Origin: Rhodobacteraceae bacterium UBA2553
GTDB lineage: Bacteria > Pseudomonadota > Alphaproteobacteria > Rhodobacterales > Rhodobacteraceae
Length of the DNA: 20,322 bases
Direction: 5' to 3'
Assembly: GCA_002340515.1 (NCBI GenBank)
Contig: DDMF01000141.1
Coordinates: forward strand, 7,875-28,196
Shown: positions 1-6,676 of the stretch, one piece after another
Layout of the letters: each line of letters begins with the position of its first letter
Position numbering within the stretch: position 1 is the first letter of the stretch
The notes under the pieces: model-generated
Told to the model about the DNA's origin: nothing
What the model saw: the letters and a program-made list of their open reading frames with translations, nothing else
The model's database searches: none
Position numbers and translations under genes: made by a program

Positions 1-140
1 CGATTGCGATCGCCAAGGCCGGCCGCCAAAGCGCGTGTGACCACAGGGGCGCGCCCACGAGAATCAATCATGACAAAGTCATTTCCCGCGCCGTGCCACT
101 TCATAAACTGGATGTTTTCAGCTGTGTTCACATGTTCCAT
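1..140 (-). CDS. dapF: Diaminopimelate epimerase, N-terminal part (cut by left edge)
   Basis: Reading the minus strand from an ATG at 140, the frame stays open to the window edge, giving about 46 residues. They contain the DapF N-terminal signature: FMKWHGAGNDFVMIDSRGRA, then a run ending LGDRNR that matches the family's LGDRxxGxGFDQ stretch. DapF interconverts LL- and meso-diaminopimelate in the cytoplasm for lysine and peptidoglycan synthesis. The two catalytic cysteines would lie beyond the edge and cannot be checked. The ATG at 140 is the first in-frame start. An internal ATG nine codons later (M10), immediately before KWHGAGNDF, would also leave the domain intact. The gene diverges from the tRNA-Lys gene across about 108 bases. 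Identification is from motif recognition only, but the signature is distinctive. Confidence 0.9.
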   Translation of the reverse strand, partial: MEHVNTAENIQFMKWHGAGNDFVMIDSRGRAPVVTRALAAGLGDRN

Positions 141-204
141 ATTGCGCGATATAGACCTTTCGCAAAGGTTTTGCCAGAGATCGTGTTTTTATGCGTTTTT
201 TGGG

Positions 205-233
205 TTGACCCCTAGGGGTGGCAACACTAGAAC
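205..233 (+). promoter_or_regulatory. Sigma-70-type promoter for tRNA-Lys
   Basis: TTGACC at 205-210 matches five of six -35 consensus bases. After exactly 17 bases, TAGAAC at 228-233 matches four of six -10 bases. Transcription would start near 240, about nine bases before the mature tRNA 5' end, as is common for tRNA genes. A perfect 12-bp palindrome, ACCCCTAGGGGT (208-219), overlaps the -35 end and the spacer. Confidence 0.65.
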
Positions 234-248
234 CCGCCAACAGAGAGT

Positions 249-324
249 GGGCCGTTAGCTCAGCTGGTAGAGCAACTGACTTTTAATCAGTAGGTCGATG
301 GTTCGAACCCATCACGGCTCACCA
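249..324 (+). tRNA. tRNA-Lys (anticodon UUU)
   Basis: The 76 bases fold as a canonical tRNA. The acceptor stem GGGCCGT (249-255) pairs with ACGGCTC (314-320) with one G-U pair. The D-arm GCTCAGCTGGTAGAGC follows. The anticodon stem is ACTGA/TCAGT with loop CTTTTAA (280-286) and anticodon TTT at 282-284. The T-loop is GTTCGAACCC. Discriminator A321 is followed by an encoded CCA at 322-324. The sequence is close to the E. coli tRNA-Lys pattern. Confidence 0.97.
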
Positions 325-331
325 CTTTCAC

Positions 332-361
332 CAAAACCCCGGGCAGTCGCTTGGGGTTTTG
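332..361 (+). terminator. Intrinsic terminator after tRNA-Lys
   Basis: CAAAACCCC (332-340) and GGGGTTTTG (353-361) form a perfect 9-bp stem with a 12-base loop. The right arm ends in T's, and a T-rich stretch (TGCTTTCTTTT) follows. It begins eight bases after the tRNA CCA end, so it is well placed to end a single-gene tRNA transcript. Confidence 0.75.
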
Positions 362-420
362 TGCTTTCTTTTAGGCTCTAAACACTTGTTTGCGGCGCCT
401 ACGCCCGCTAGTTGGCCGGG

Positions 421-1068
421 ATGAGCAGCGAATATACCCCCCCGAATGATCCGTTGGTGATTCTGCACCATGACCACGAATTGCTGGTTGTGGACAAGCC
501 TGCCGGGCTTTTGTCCGTGCCGGGTAAGGGGCCGGAGTTAGCGGATTGTCTGATTGCCCGCATTCAGGCGGTGTTTCCCGAGGCGCTTTTGGTGCATCGG
601 CTGGATCGTGACACATCGGGTGTGATGGTCTTTGCGCTGACTCCGCACGCACAGCGGCATCTTGGTTTGCAGTTTGAAAAGCGGCAGATGAAAAAGACCT
701 ATGTGGCGCGGGTGTGGGGCGAGATGGCTGAGAAAGAAGGCACGGTGGACCTGCCGTTGATCGTGGATTGGCCCAATCGACCGCTTCAGCATGTGAACCA
801 TGAGACTGGCAAACAGGCGCTCACCGATTGGAAGGTGATGCGAACCGAGGGAGGCAATACGCGCGTACGTTTGTTCCCCAAAACCGGCCGCAGCCATCAG
901 CTCCGCGTGCATATGTTGGCGCTGGGCCATCCGATTTTGGGCGATCCGTTTTATGCCGAGGGCGAAGCACGCGATGCGCCGCGCTTGATGCTACATGCCG
1001 AAAGCCTGCGTTTGCGGCCCCCAGACGGTGGGCGGGGCATGAATTTCCGCGCCAAGGTGCCGTTCTAA
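421..1068 (+). CDS. rluA: Dual-specificity tRNA/23S rRNA pseudouridine synthase RluA
   Basis: A 215-residue RluA-family pseudouridine synthase. E. coli RluA, about the same length, modifies U746 of 23S rRNA and U32 of several tRNAs. The catalytic-Asp motif HRLDRDTSGVMVFALT is present. So are the RluA-typical blocks VVDKPAGLLSVPGKG near the N-terminus, YVARVWGE and VDLPLIVDWPNRP in the middle, and TGRSHQLRVHMLALGHPILGD plus LHAESLRLR near the C-terminus. The DWPNRP and HMLALGHPILGD strings favour RluA over RluC or RluD, and there is no N-terminal S4 domain. I prefer the ATG at 421 to an in-frame TTG at 412; neither has a strong Shine-Dalgarno. It follows the tRNA-Lys terminator and precedes the FabH-like gene by 90 bases. 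Only the E. coli-like dual specificity is inferred. Confidence 0.92.
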   Translation: MSSEYTPPNDPLVILHHDHELLVVDKPAGLLSVPGKGPELADCLIARIQAVFPEALLVHRLDRDTSGVMVFALTPHAQRHLGLQFEKRQMKKTYVARVWGEMAEKEGTVDLPLIVDWPNRPLQHVNHETGKQALTDWKVMRTEGGNTRVRLFPKTGRSHQLRVHMLALGHPILGDPFYAEGEARDAPRLMLHAESLRLRPPDGGRGMNFRAKVPF

Positions 1069-1082
1069 GCACGGGCCGACCG

Positions 1083-1099
1083 GGTGACTTTACGTCACC
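1083..1099. repeat. 17-bp inverted repeat upstream of the KASIII gene (possible operator)
   Basis: GGTGAC (1083-1088), a five-base spacer TTTAC and GTCACC (1094-1099) form perfect arms. The element lies in the 90-base gap between rluA and the FabH-like gene, 59 bases before the latter's ATG. No T-run follows, so it does not look like a terminator for rluA. An operator is possible; no regulator is identified. Confidence 0.35.
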
Positions 1100-1158
1100 T
1101 ATCTTGCCCTTTGCGCCCTTATTTGCTTGAGTGTTCCGACATTGCAGGAGGCCAAAGC

Positions 1159-2280
1159 ATGTTCCAGCCCGTCATCACCGGCACCGGGGTTTTCACCCCA
1201 CAAGAGATTATCACCAACGCGGAATTGGTGGTGGCCTTCAACGCCTATGCCGACCGGGTGAACGGGGAAAACGCGGGTGCCATTGCGGCGGGCGAGATGG
1301 AGCCGGTGGGCCATTCGAACGAAGACTTTATCGTTTCAGCTTCGGGCATTCATCAGCGTTACGTGATGAACAAATCCGGCGTGCTGGACCCTGCGGTCAT
1401 GCATCCGTTGTTTCCAAAGCGGGATGATGAGCAGCCGGGCATTATGACCGACATGGCGGTGGATGCGTGTAACAAGGCGCTGGCCAAAGCGGGTGTTGCG
1501 GCGGATGAGATTGACCTCGTGATCTGTGCCGCCTCAAACCACGAACGCGCCTATCCTGCGATTGCGATTGAGATCCAGCAGGCGCTGGGTGCGGGTGGCT
1601 TTGGCTTTGACATGAACGTCGCTTGTTCCTCCGCCACTTTTGGCATTCAGGCCGCCGCCGACATGATCCGGTCGGGGTCCGTAAAAAAGGCGCTGGTGGT
1701 GAACCCTGAGATTTGCTCGGCCCATCTGGAATGGCGCGACCGCGATTGTCATTTCATCTTTGGGGATGTGGCCACGGCCACGGTGATTGAACGCAAAGAG
1801 GATGCCAAAGGCGATCACTTTGAAATCCTCGGCACCAAATGCCTGACGCAATTTTCCAACAACATCCGCAACAACAACGGTTTCCTGCGCCGCACCTATG
1901 AGGGCGCGATGAGCGATCAGCGCGACATGCAGTTCATGCAAAATGGCCGCAAAGTGTTCAAAGAGGTGCTGCCGATTGTGTCCAAACACATCCTTGGGCA
2001 TCTGGCGGAACTGGAAATCTCGCCCGACGATCTGAACCGGCTATGGCTGCACCAAGCCAATAAAACCATGAATGATTTCATCGGGAAAAAAGTGCTGGGA
2101 CGTGTGCCGGAAGAGGGCGAACAGCCGAATATTCTGCAGGATTACGCAAATACCTCGTCCGCTGGGTCTATCATCGCGTTCTCAAAATACTCGGATGATT
2201 TGGCACCGGGGGATACCGGCGTGATTTGCTCGTTTGGGGCCGGGTATTCGGTTGGATCTGTGGTGGTGCGGCGGGGGTAG
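1159..2280 (+). CDS. Beta-ketoacyl-ACP synthase III (FabH-like, long form)
   Basis: A 373-residue thiolase-fold condensing enzyme of the KASIII type, which joins an acyl-CoA to malonyl-ACP in fatty-acid or related acyl-chain synthesis. The Cys-His-Asn triad is visible: C156 in DMNVACSSATFG, H298 in LWLHQAN and N331 in YANTSSAGS. The C-terminal GAGYSVGSV glycine-rich end is also typical. It is about 50 residues longer than E. coli FabH. The extra sequence is mainly N-terminal (around residues 25-95, with Ala-, Glu- and Pro-rich stretches), as in a long FabH-like subfamily. The ATG at 1159 is chosen because AGGAG at 1146-1150 sits eight bases upstream; an earlier in-frame GTG at 1084 has no such support. 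Whether it initiates bulk fatty-acid synthesis or a special acyl chain cannot be judged, so I give no gene symbol. Confidence 0.88.
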   Translation: MFQPVITGTGVFTPQEIITNAELVVAFNAYADRVNGENAGAIAAGEMEPVGHSNEDFIVSASGIHQRYVMNKSGVLDPAVMHPLFPKRDDEQPGIMTDMAVDACNKALAKAGVAADEIDLVICAASNHERAYPAIAIEIQQALGAGGFGFDMNVACSSATFGIQAAADMIRSGSVKKALVVNPEICSAHLEWRDRDCHFIFGDVATATVIERKEDAKGDHFEILGTKCLTQFSNNIRNNNGFLRRTYEGAMSDQRDMQFMQNGRKVFKEVLPIVSKHILGHLAELEISPDDLNRLWLHQANKTMNDFIGKKVLGRVPEEGEQPNILQDYANTSSAGSIIAFSKYSDDLAPGDTGVICSFGAGYSVGSVVVRRG

Positions 2281-2301
2281 TCGGACTTTCGCTTTTAGCT
2301 C

Positions 2302-2871
2302 TTAGTTTCCCTTGGTTTTCGACGGGGCCCGCGTAGCACTCCGCTTTGCTTCCTGGAAATAGCGGATGAGTTCGCTGTCAATTTTGGGTTTGTTTATTGC
2401 CACGAAGAGACGATTAATCTCAACGACACCCGAGTCCTCAGCAGCCATCCTCAGCGCTTCTTTCCGCATCTGGCGATAGTGATTCAGCAACTCTTGCTTG
2501 TCATCGTTTGTCGCGTCAAAAATATCTTCAACGCCCACAAATAGCGCTGTGCAGTGAACTGAGAGTTCTTCATTCAAGTATAGTCGGTTGCTATCGACGA
2601 ACTCAGCCATACCATGAACCACTAAACTTATAAGATCATGACGTTGCTCTTGCGTGAGCCCATTGTTTTCGATGACCTCTTCCGCGGCCTTTGAGCCCTG
2701 ATGAATTTGCTCTATTAGCCCCTCATAGGCCTTTAGGCGCTTCTCAAAAATCATGGGCGCATAAAGTTCACGCCGATTTCGGCGGCGTACAAACTCATTA
2801 AGTAGAGCGCCAAAAACCACGCCTACTATGCCTATAGCTGCAGTAACAATGATTGGAATGAATTCACTCAT
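2302..2871 (-). CDS. Hypothetical protein with one N-terminal membrane segment
   Basis: A 189-residue protein I do not recognise. Residues 5-26 form one hydrophobic helix (IPIIVTAAIGIVGVVFGALL), followed by a basic RRRNRRE stretch. That predicts an N-terminal anchor with a cytoplasmic, largely helical, charge-rich domain and a basic tail. The ATG at 2871 is the first start, since an in-frame TGA lies two codons upstream. GAGG is only two bases from the ATG, too close for a normal Shine-Dalgarno. A TATACT hexamer at 2882-2877 would place transcription start at or next to the ATG, so the message may be leaderless. The gene is visibly more A/T-rich than its neighbours and converges on the KASIII gene with a 21-base gap. 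It may be a recent arrival or a strain-specific gene. Confidence 0.7.
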   Translation of the reverse strand: MSEFIPIIVTAAIGIVGVVFGALLNEFVRRRNRRELYAPMIFEKRLKAYEGLIEQIHQGSKAAEEVIENNGLTQEQRHDLISLVVHGMAEFVDSNRLYLNEELSVHCTALFVGVEDIFDATNDDKQELLNHYRQMRKEALRMAAEDSGVVEINRLFVAINKPKIDSELIRYFQEAKRSATRAPSKTKGN

Positions 2872-3010
2872 TCCTCAGTATAGGCTTTGCACTATGTGTT
2901 TTCTATGTTTAACCGCGCCTCGGTCAACACTAATGCAAGTTTATTATCAACTGAATACCTCCAATCTTGGTATTGCCCAATTGACGTTGGCCCAAGAACG
3001 TTCATGAAGC

Positions 3011-3039
3011 AAAAAGGGCCCGCAAATTGCGAGCCCTTT
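3011..3039 (-). terminator. Intrinsic terminator of the aldehyde dehydrogenase gene
   Basis: Read on the minus strand, AAAGGGCTCGC and GCGGGCCCTTT form an 11-bp stem with one G-T pair and loop AATTT, followed by TTTTT. It starts about 20 bases after the dehydrogenase stop codon. It also insulates the hypothetical gene downstream. Confidence 0.85.
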
Positions 3040-3059
3040 CGTGTTTCTAACGTCTTAGA

Positions 3060-4499
3060 TTAGTCGTTCGACCAGCCCGACACGGCTTTCACTTCAAGGA
3101 AATCTTCGATCCCCAATTCGCCGCCTTCGCGCCCGTTGCCGGACTGTTTATAGCCCCCAAAGGGTGAGCCAGCAGCACGTGAGGTGCCGTTCATTTCCAC
3201 CATGCCTGACCGCATCTGACGGGCCACGCGGTTGGCGCGCGCGCCGTCTTGGGTTTGGACATAGTTGGTCAACCCGTATACCGTGTCATTGGCGATCTCG
3301 ACCGCCTCTTCTTCGGTGTCAAACGGGATCATCGCCATCACCGGGCCAAAGATCTCTTCGCGCGCGATGGTCATGTCGTTGTTCACATCGGCAAAGACGG
3401 TGGGTTTAACGAAATAGCCTTTGTTCAGCCCTTCGGGACGTCCGGTGCCACCGGCGATCAGGCGAGCGCCTTCGTCGATGCCCGCTTGGATCAGGTCTTG
3501 GATCTTGTTCCACTGAAGTTCTGATACGACCGGGCCAATATGGCGCCCTTCCTTTGAGGCCACATCCACGGCGGTCTTCTCGGCCGTTTCACGGGCAATC
3601 TCAACAGCTTGGTCATAGACGCCACGTTGCACCAACATGCGCGAGGGGGCGTTACAGCTTTGGCCGGTGTTTTGCATCATGTGACGCACGCCGCGCACCA
3701 CGGCTTTGTCATCGGCATCGTCAAAGATGATGTTGGCGCCCTTGCCGCCAAGCTCCAGCGACACGCGTTTCAGCGTATCGGCAGCGGCTTTGGAGATTGC
3801 AATGCCTGCGCGGGTGGAGCCGGTGAAGCTGACCATATCCACGTCTTTATGGGTGGTCAGTTGCGATCCCACGCCCACGCCGTCGCCGTTGACCATGTTG
3901 TAAACACCCGCTGGCACGCCGGCCTCATCCATGATCTCGGACCAGACGATGGACGACAGCGGCGAGACCTCGGACGGTTTCAAAACCATGGTGCAGCCTG
4001 CGGCCAATGCGGCCACAACCTTCAGCGACACTTGGTTCATCGGCCAGTTCCATGGGGTGATCAGCGCGGTCACGCCGATGGGTTCGTAAAGAATACGGTC
4101 ATTGGGGGCGTGGTTGCCCAACATGCGGTCGAACTCAAATTCTTCAAACGCCTTGATGAAGTTCGAGATGTGCCAGCTGCCTGATCCGACTTGGCTTGTG
4201 CGGGCCAGATCAATTGGTGCGCCCATTTCAAGGCTCATCGCTTGGGCCAAATCCTCGGCGCGCTTGCCGTAAACCTCGTTGATGGTCTTGATCAGCTCAA
4301 GACGCTGGGCTTTCGGAGTGAAGCCCCATGTGCCAAAGGCGGTTTTGGCGGCGGCGACAGCGGCGTCTGTGTCAGCCTGATCGCCCAGTGAAATCACAGC
4401 GCAGGCCTCTTCTGTCGACGGGTCGATCACATTGCAGTCGTTGGGTTTTGCTGGGGCCACCCACTGGCCATTGATATAAAAGTCGCGTTTCTCAATCAT
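3060..4499 (-). CDS. NAD(P)-dependent aldehyde dehydrogenase family protein
   Basis: A 479-residue soluble aldehyde dehydrogenase, full length for the superfamily, oxidising an aldehyde to the acid with NAD(P)+. Visible landmarks in order: PWNWP with the oxyanion-hole Asn151, K174 in LKPSE for cofactor binding, the FTGSTRAG nucleotide-fold loop, general-base Glu249 in LELGGKGANIIF, catalytic Cys282 in GQSCNAPSR, and EEIFGPV near the C-terminus. The ATG at 4499 is chosen because AAGGAG lies eight bases upstream and IEKRDFYINGQW is a typical ALDH beginning; a longer frame to 4604 has no signal. The substrate cannot be assigned. The gene stands alone with its own terminator and diverges from a peroxiredoxin gene, which hints at aldehyde or oxidative-stress detoxification, but that is only context. 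Confidence 0.9.
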   Translation of the reverse strand: MIEKRDFYINGQWVAPAKPNDCNVIDPSTEEACAVISLGDQADTDAAVAAAKTAFGTWGFTPKAQRLELIKTINEVYGKRAEDLAQAMSLEMGAPIDLARTSQVGSGSWHISNFIKAFEEFEFDRMLGNHAPNDRILYEPIGVTALITPWNWPMNQVSLKVVAALAAGCTMVLKPSEVSPLSSIVWSEIMDEAGVPAGVYNMVNGDGVGVGSQLTTHKDVDMVSFTGSTRAGIAISKAAADTLKRVSLELGGKGANIIFDDADDKAVVRGVRHMMQNTGQSCNAPSRMLVQRGVYDQAVEIARETAEKTAVDVASKEGRHIGPVVSELQWNKIQDLIQAGIDEGARLIAGGTGRPEGLNKGYFVKPTVFADVNNDMTIAREEIFGPVMAMIPFDTEEEAVEIANDTVYGLTNYVQTQDGARANRVARQMRSGMVEMNGTSRAAGSPFGGYKQSGNGREGGELGIEDFLEVKAVSGWSND

Positions 4500-4571
4500 A
4501 TTACTGACTCCTTGGACGGATTTGTGGGAACTCTGGCACCGTGATTTAGCGGGCGCAACCCCCGGCTTTCC

Positions 4572-4587
4572 TAATTTGATCAAATTA
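4572..4587. promoter_or_regulatory. Perfect 16-bp palindrome, candidate operator
   Basis: TAATTTGATCAAATTA is a perfect palindrome in the 174-base divergent interval between the aldehyde dehydrogenase and peroxiredoxin starts, almost at its middle. It is not an FNR box, because the TTGAT and ATCAA halves lack the four-base spacer. An AT-rich site of this form would suit a MarR-like or other dimeric regulator. No regulator is assigned. Confidence 0.5.
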
Positions 4588-4673
4588 TTTTGCGAAGAAA
4601 TCAACCCCCCGTCTTACAAATCGTCAAAACAGGCGTACCTTAGGGGTAGGAATTTAAGAAAGGGAGCCAGAAA

Positions 4674-5327
4674 ATGGGCCTTCGGATCAATGAAACCGTA
4701 CCAAATTTCACCGCAATGACAGATCAAGGCGAGATCTCGTTCCACGATTGGATCGGTGACAGCTATGCGATCTTGTTTTCGCACCCAAAAGATTACACGC
4801 CCGTTTGCACCACCGAATTTGGCGCTGTGGCACAGCTGGCGGATGAATGGGCCAAGCGTGGCACCAAAGTGATTGGCCTGTCAGTGGACGGGGTTGAGGA
4901 CCATAAGGGTTGGAAATCTGACATCGAAAATGTTGCAGGCACCACCGCTGGTTTTCCAATCATCGCAGATGAGGGCCTAGAGGTCTCTAAAGCGTTTGAT
5001 ATGCTGCCCGCTGACGCCTATTTGCCCGACGGTCGCACGCCTGCTGACAGCGCAACCGTCCGTTCGGTGTTCATCATTGGGCCAGACAAGAAACTGCGCC
5101 TGTCGATGACCTATCCGATGACCGTGGGTCGTAACTTTGCGGAAGTTTTACGTGCGCTTGATGCGCTGCAGATGACTGACGGAAAGCCACTTGCGGCGCC
5201 GGCCAACTGGCAGCCCGGTCAGGATGTGATTGTTGGCTTGGCGCTGGATGATGACGCGGCGGCGGCACAGTTTGGTGCATTGGACATTAAGTTGCCGTAT
5301 CTGCGTTTTGCCAAAGACCCGAGTTGA
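4674..5327 (+). CDS. 1-Cys peroxiredoxin (Prx6 type)
   Basis: A 217-residue thiol peroxidase that reduces hydrogen peroxide and organic hydroperoxides in the cytoplasm. The catalytic motif PxxxTxxC reads PKDYTPVC, with the peroxidatic residue Cys45 followed by TTEFGA. Cys45 is the only cysteine in the protein, so it must be a 1-Cys enzyme resolved by an outside thiol such as glutathione. The long C-terminal dimerisation region includes SMTYPMTVGRNFAEVLRALDALQ and PANWQPGQDVIV, both typical of the Prx6 subfamily, and the length fits. The ATG at 4674 is supported by AGGGAG about eight bases upstream. It diverges from the aldehyde dehydrogenase gene across an interval with a perfect palindrome and converges on a TetR gene with a 12-base gap. 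Confidence 0.93.
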   Translation: MGLRINETVPNFTAMTDQGEISFHDWIGDSYAILFSHPKDYTPVCTTEFGAVAQLADEWAKRGTKVIGLSVDGVEDHKGWKSDIENVAGTTAGFPIIADEGLEVSKAFDMLPADAYLPDGRTPADSATVRSVFIIGPDKKLRLSMTYPMTVGRNFAEVLRALDALQMTDGKPLAAPANWQPGQDVIVGLALDDDAAAAQFGALDIKLPYLRFAKDPS

Positions 5328-5339
5328 TCCTCGTATCCC

Positions 5340-5939
5340 TTAAGGGGACAGCAAGATTTCAAAACGCGCGACAGAAAGTGTTGCGCGTTTTTTAATGGCG
5401 GTCGGGGAAAGTGGGGGCAATTGTCCGATGGCGCGCCGGATCTGAAGGTCACCAACCAGTAGATCCAAGAATAGGGATACGGCGTCGGTTGTGTCTTGGA
5501 ATTTCAGGGAACCCGCGTCGCGCGCCCGATCCAATGTCGCGGCGATAAGTGGTGCAATCATTGCGCGCCCTGAGGATGTGATCGCCGCCCCCAACGCGCC
5601 GGATGCATCTGCGGCGGCTGCGCGATTAAGGGCAATTGCGCGAGGGGATACCAAGACGGTTAAAAGCTCAGGTGCAATTGCGTTCAGGCTGGCCATCGGA
5701 TCGACCTCACCCTCTAAATGCCCCTCAAGTGAGGATTTCACATCCTTCGCATTGCGTTCAACCAGCGCGCTGAAAAGCCCGATTTTGTCGCCATACCAAC
5801 GGTATAGCGTTTCATTTGAGGCTTTGGCTTTGCGGGCGATTGACAGCATGGATGCCCCGGCAAAACCCTTTTCTTCGAGCACTTGATAGGCGGCGGTTTC
5901 AATCTGTCGATGACGTTCGGATCGGGTCTCGTCTTTCAT
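5340..5939 (-). CDS. TetR/AcrR-family transcriptional regulator
   Basis: A 199-residue regulator of typical TetR length. The N-terminal helix-turn-helix domain (about residues 8-55) reads RQIETAAYQVLEEKGFAGAS, then MLSIARKAKASNETLYRWYGDKIGLFSALVERN, with the usual Y-W-Y/F-x-x-K ending. The rest is an Ala/Leu-rich helical ligand-binding and dimerisation domain. TetR proteins usually repress their own gene and a divergent neighbour until a small ligand binds. Here a membrane-protein gene diverges 87 bases away, and the gap contains two near-identical 19-bp repeats suitable as operators. The start at 5939 has only a weak purine-rich signal upstream (AGAGAG). The ligand is unknown. Confidence 0.9.
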   Translation of the reverse strand: MKDETRSERHRQIETAAYQVLEEKGFAGASMLSIARKAKASNETLYRWYGDKIGLFSALVERNAKDVKSSLEGHLEGEVDPMASLNAIAPELLTVLVSPRAIALNRAAAADASGALGAAITSSGRAMIAPLIAATLDRARDAGSLKFQDTTDAVSLFLDLLVGDLQIRRAIGQLPPLSPTAIKKRATLSVARFEILLSP

Positions 5940-5965
5940 GGGGCTCTCTTTTTGTGTTGACGCAA

Positions 5966-6012
5966 AGCGTACACTTAGTTACGGATAGGCGCAAGCGTAC
6001 ACTTGATTACGG
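5966..6012. promoter_or_regulatory. Tandem 19-bp direct repeats, probable TetR operators
   Basis: AGCGTACACTTagTTACGG (5966-5984) and AGCGTACACTTgaTTACGG (5994-6012) agree at 17 of 19 positions, start to start 28 bases apart. Each contains the inverted half-sites CGTA-N8-TACG, so each could bind one TetR dimer. The second copy ends two bases before the Shine-Dalgarno of the membrane gene. TTGACG at 5957-5962 could be a -35 element leading into the first copy. Confidence 0.65.
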
Positions 6013-6026
6013 TAAAGGAGATCGAA

Positions 6027-6425
6027 ATGCGTCAAAGTCAAAACCACACACCCCATGCAACTGCACAGGCCGGGCTGGCCATGTTGATTGTCCTGCAATT
6101 GGTTATGTTGATGGCCCTGTTTGCGGGGGTGCCGCCCCATCCACCAGAGGCGATCCCGCTTGGTGGCATCGCTCCTATTTTGGCGGCTGGATTTGCGACC
6201 GCAGCTGGCGCAATGATCCTGGGTCCAACATCGTCTCGATTGGCGCAAGGCTTGGCGATTGTGGCCGTCGCGATTGCGATGCTGTCGTTTGGCCCGCAGA
6301 AATACCTGAATGATCAATTCGGATTGATCTGGCCAGCAGTGATTATGGGGCAGATATCAGCGATTATGGTCGCTTGGGCTCTGGTTCAGGGGCGCAGCGC
6401 GCGCAATCAGACCGTTGCTGCCTAA
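6027..6425 (+). CDS. Small four-helix membrane protein, unknown function
   Basis: A 132-residue integral membrane protein I do not recognise. Four hydrophobic segments are visible: about residues 16-36 (AGLAMLIVLQLVMLMALFAG), 50-66 (ILAAGFATAAGAMILG), 73-90 (LAQGLAIVAVAIAMLSFG) and 100-120 (LIWPAVIMGQISAIMVAWAL). A proline-rich loop, GVPPHPPEAIP, separates the first two. The ATG at 6027 follows AAAGGAG (6014-6020) by six bases; a TTG at 6003 in the same frame lies inside the repeat and is unlikely. The gene diverges from a TetR gene and its control region carries two probable operators, so it is likely induced by whatever the TetR senses. It is too short for a classic efflux pump and has no signature of a known transporter. 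Confidence 0.75.
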   Translation: MRQSQNHTPHATAQAGLAMLIVLQLVMLMALFAGVPPHPPEAIPLGGIAPILAAGFATAAGAMILGPTSSRLAQGLAIVAVAIAMLSFGPQKYLNDQFGLIWPAVIMGQISAIMVAWALVQGRSARNQTVAA

Positions 6426-6426
6426 A

Positions 6427-6457
6427 GAAAAGCCCGGTCACATGGGCCGGGCTTTTC
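6427..6457. terminator. Bidirectional intrinsic terminator
   Basis: GAAAAGCCCGG (6427-6437) and CCGGGCTTTTC (6447-6457) form a perfect 11-bp stem with a nine-base loop. T-rich flanks are available on both strands. It starts one base after the membrane-protein stop codon and lies 19 bases beyond the DUF2783 stop on the other strand, so it probably serves both convergent transcripts. Confidence 0.85.
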
Positions 6458-6476
6458 GTTTGATTTTATGGATGTC

Positions 6477-6671
6477 TTATCGCCCAAGCTTGGCGGTTTG
6501 AATGGCCTGCGAAATCGCCTCGCGATCCCCTATGTGGTTTGCCATAACCAGCACGAGGCGCGCATTCAGGGCATCACTATCTTCTTTTGACAGGCCCTCA
6601 TGCGCGGCCAGAAGCTCGGCGTAGAAATCATCAGCACCGTCGATATTTGGGGTCAGGATCAGATTAGTCAT
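6477..6671 (-). CDS. DUF2783 domain-containing protein
   Basis: A 64-residue acidic protein with the DUF2783 pattern: PNIDGADDFYAELLAAHEGL, then ALNARLVLVMANHIGD. No enzymatic residues are known for the family; it is usually found next to flavin monooxygenases. Here it is the last gene of the group. AAGGAG lies eight bases before the ATG, and only five bases separate it from the stop of the FAD monooxygenase, so the two are almost surely co-transcribed. I infer that it is an accessory or stability partner of that enzyme, but nothing in the sequence proves this. It is followed by a strong shared terminator. Confidence 0.85.
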   Translation of the reverse strand: MTNLILTPNIDGADDFYAELLAAHEGLSKEDSDALNARLVLVMANHIGDREAISQAIQTAKLGR

Positions 6672-6676
6672 ATCGC

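Noticed and set aside
162..176. Sigma-54-like sequence on the minus strand upstream of dapF (TGGCA, six bases, TTGC)
   Set aside because: Spacing fits the -24/-12 pattern, but dapF is a housekeeping gene and a short match like this arises easily by chance. The ACCTTT/AAAGGT inverted repeat overlapping it (155-169) is equally unexplained.
4..258. Plus-strand open frame of 84 codons at the left edge
   Set aside because: It lies antisense to the dapF start, runs through the tRNA-Lys promoter into the tRNA, and its translation resembles no protein.
3609..4184. Long plus-strand frame (191 codons) inside the aldehyde dehydrogenase gene
   Set aside because: It is fully antisense to a well-conserved ALDH coding region; His/Ala-rich translation is typical of a shadow frame in GC-rich DNA.
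4572..4587. FNR/FnrL box in the ald-peroxiredoxin interval
   Set aside because: The FNR consensus needs TTGAT-N4-ATCAA; here the halves overlap directly as TTGATCAA.
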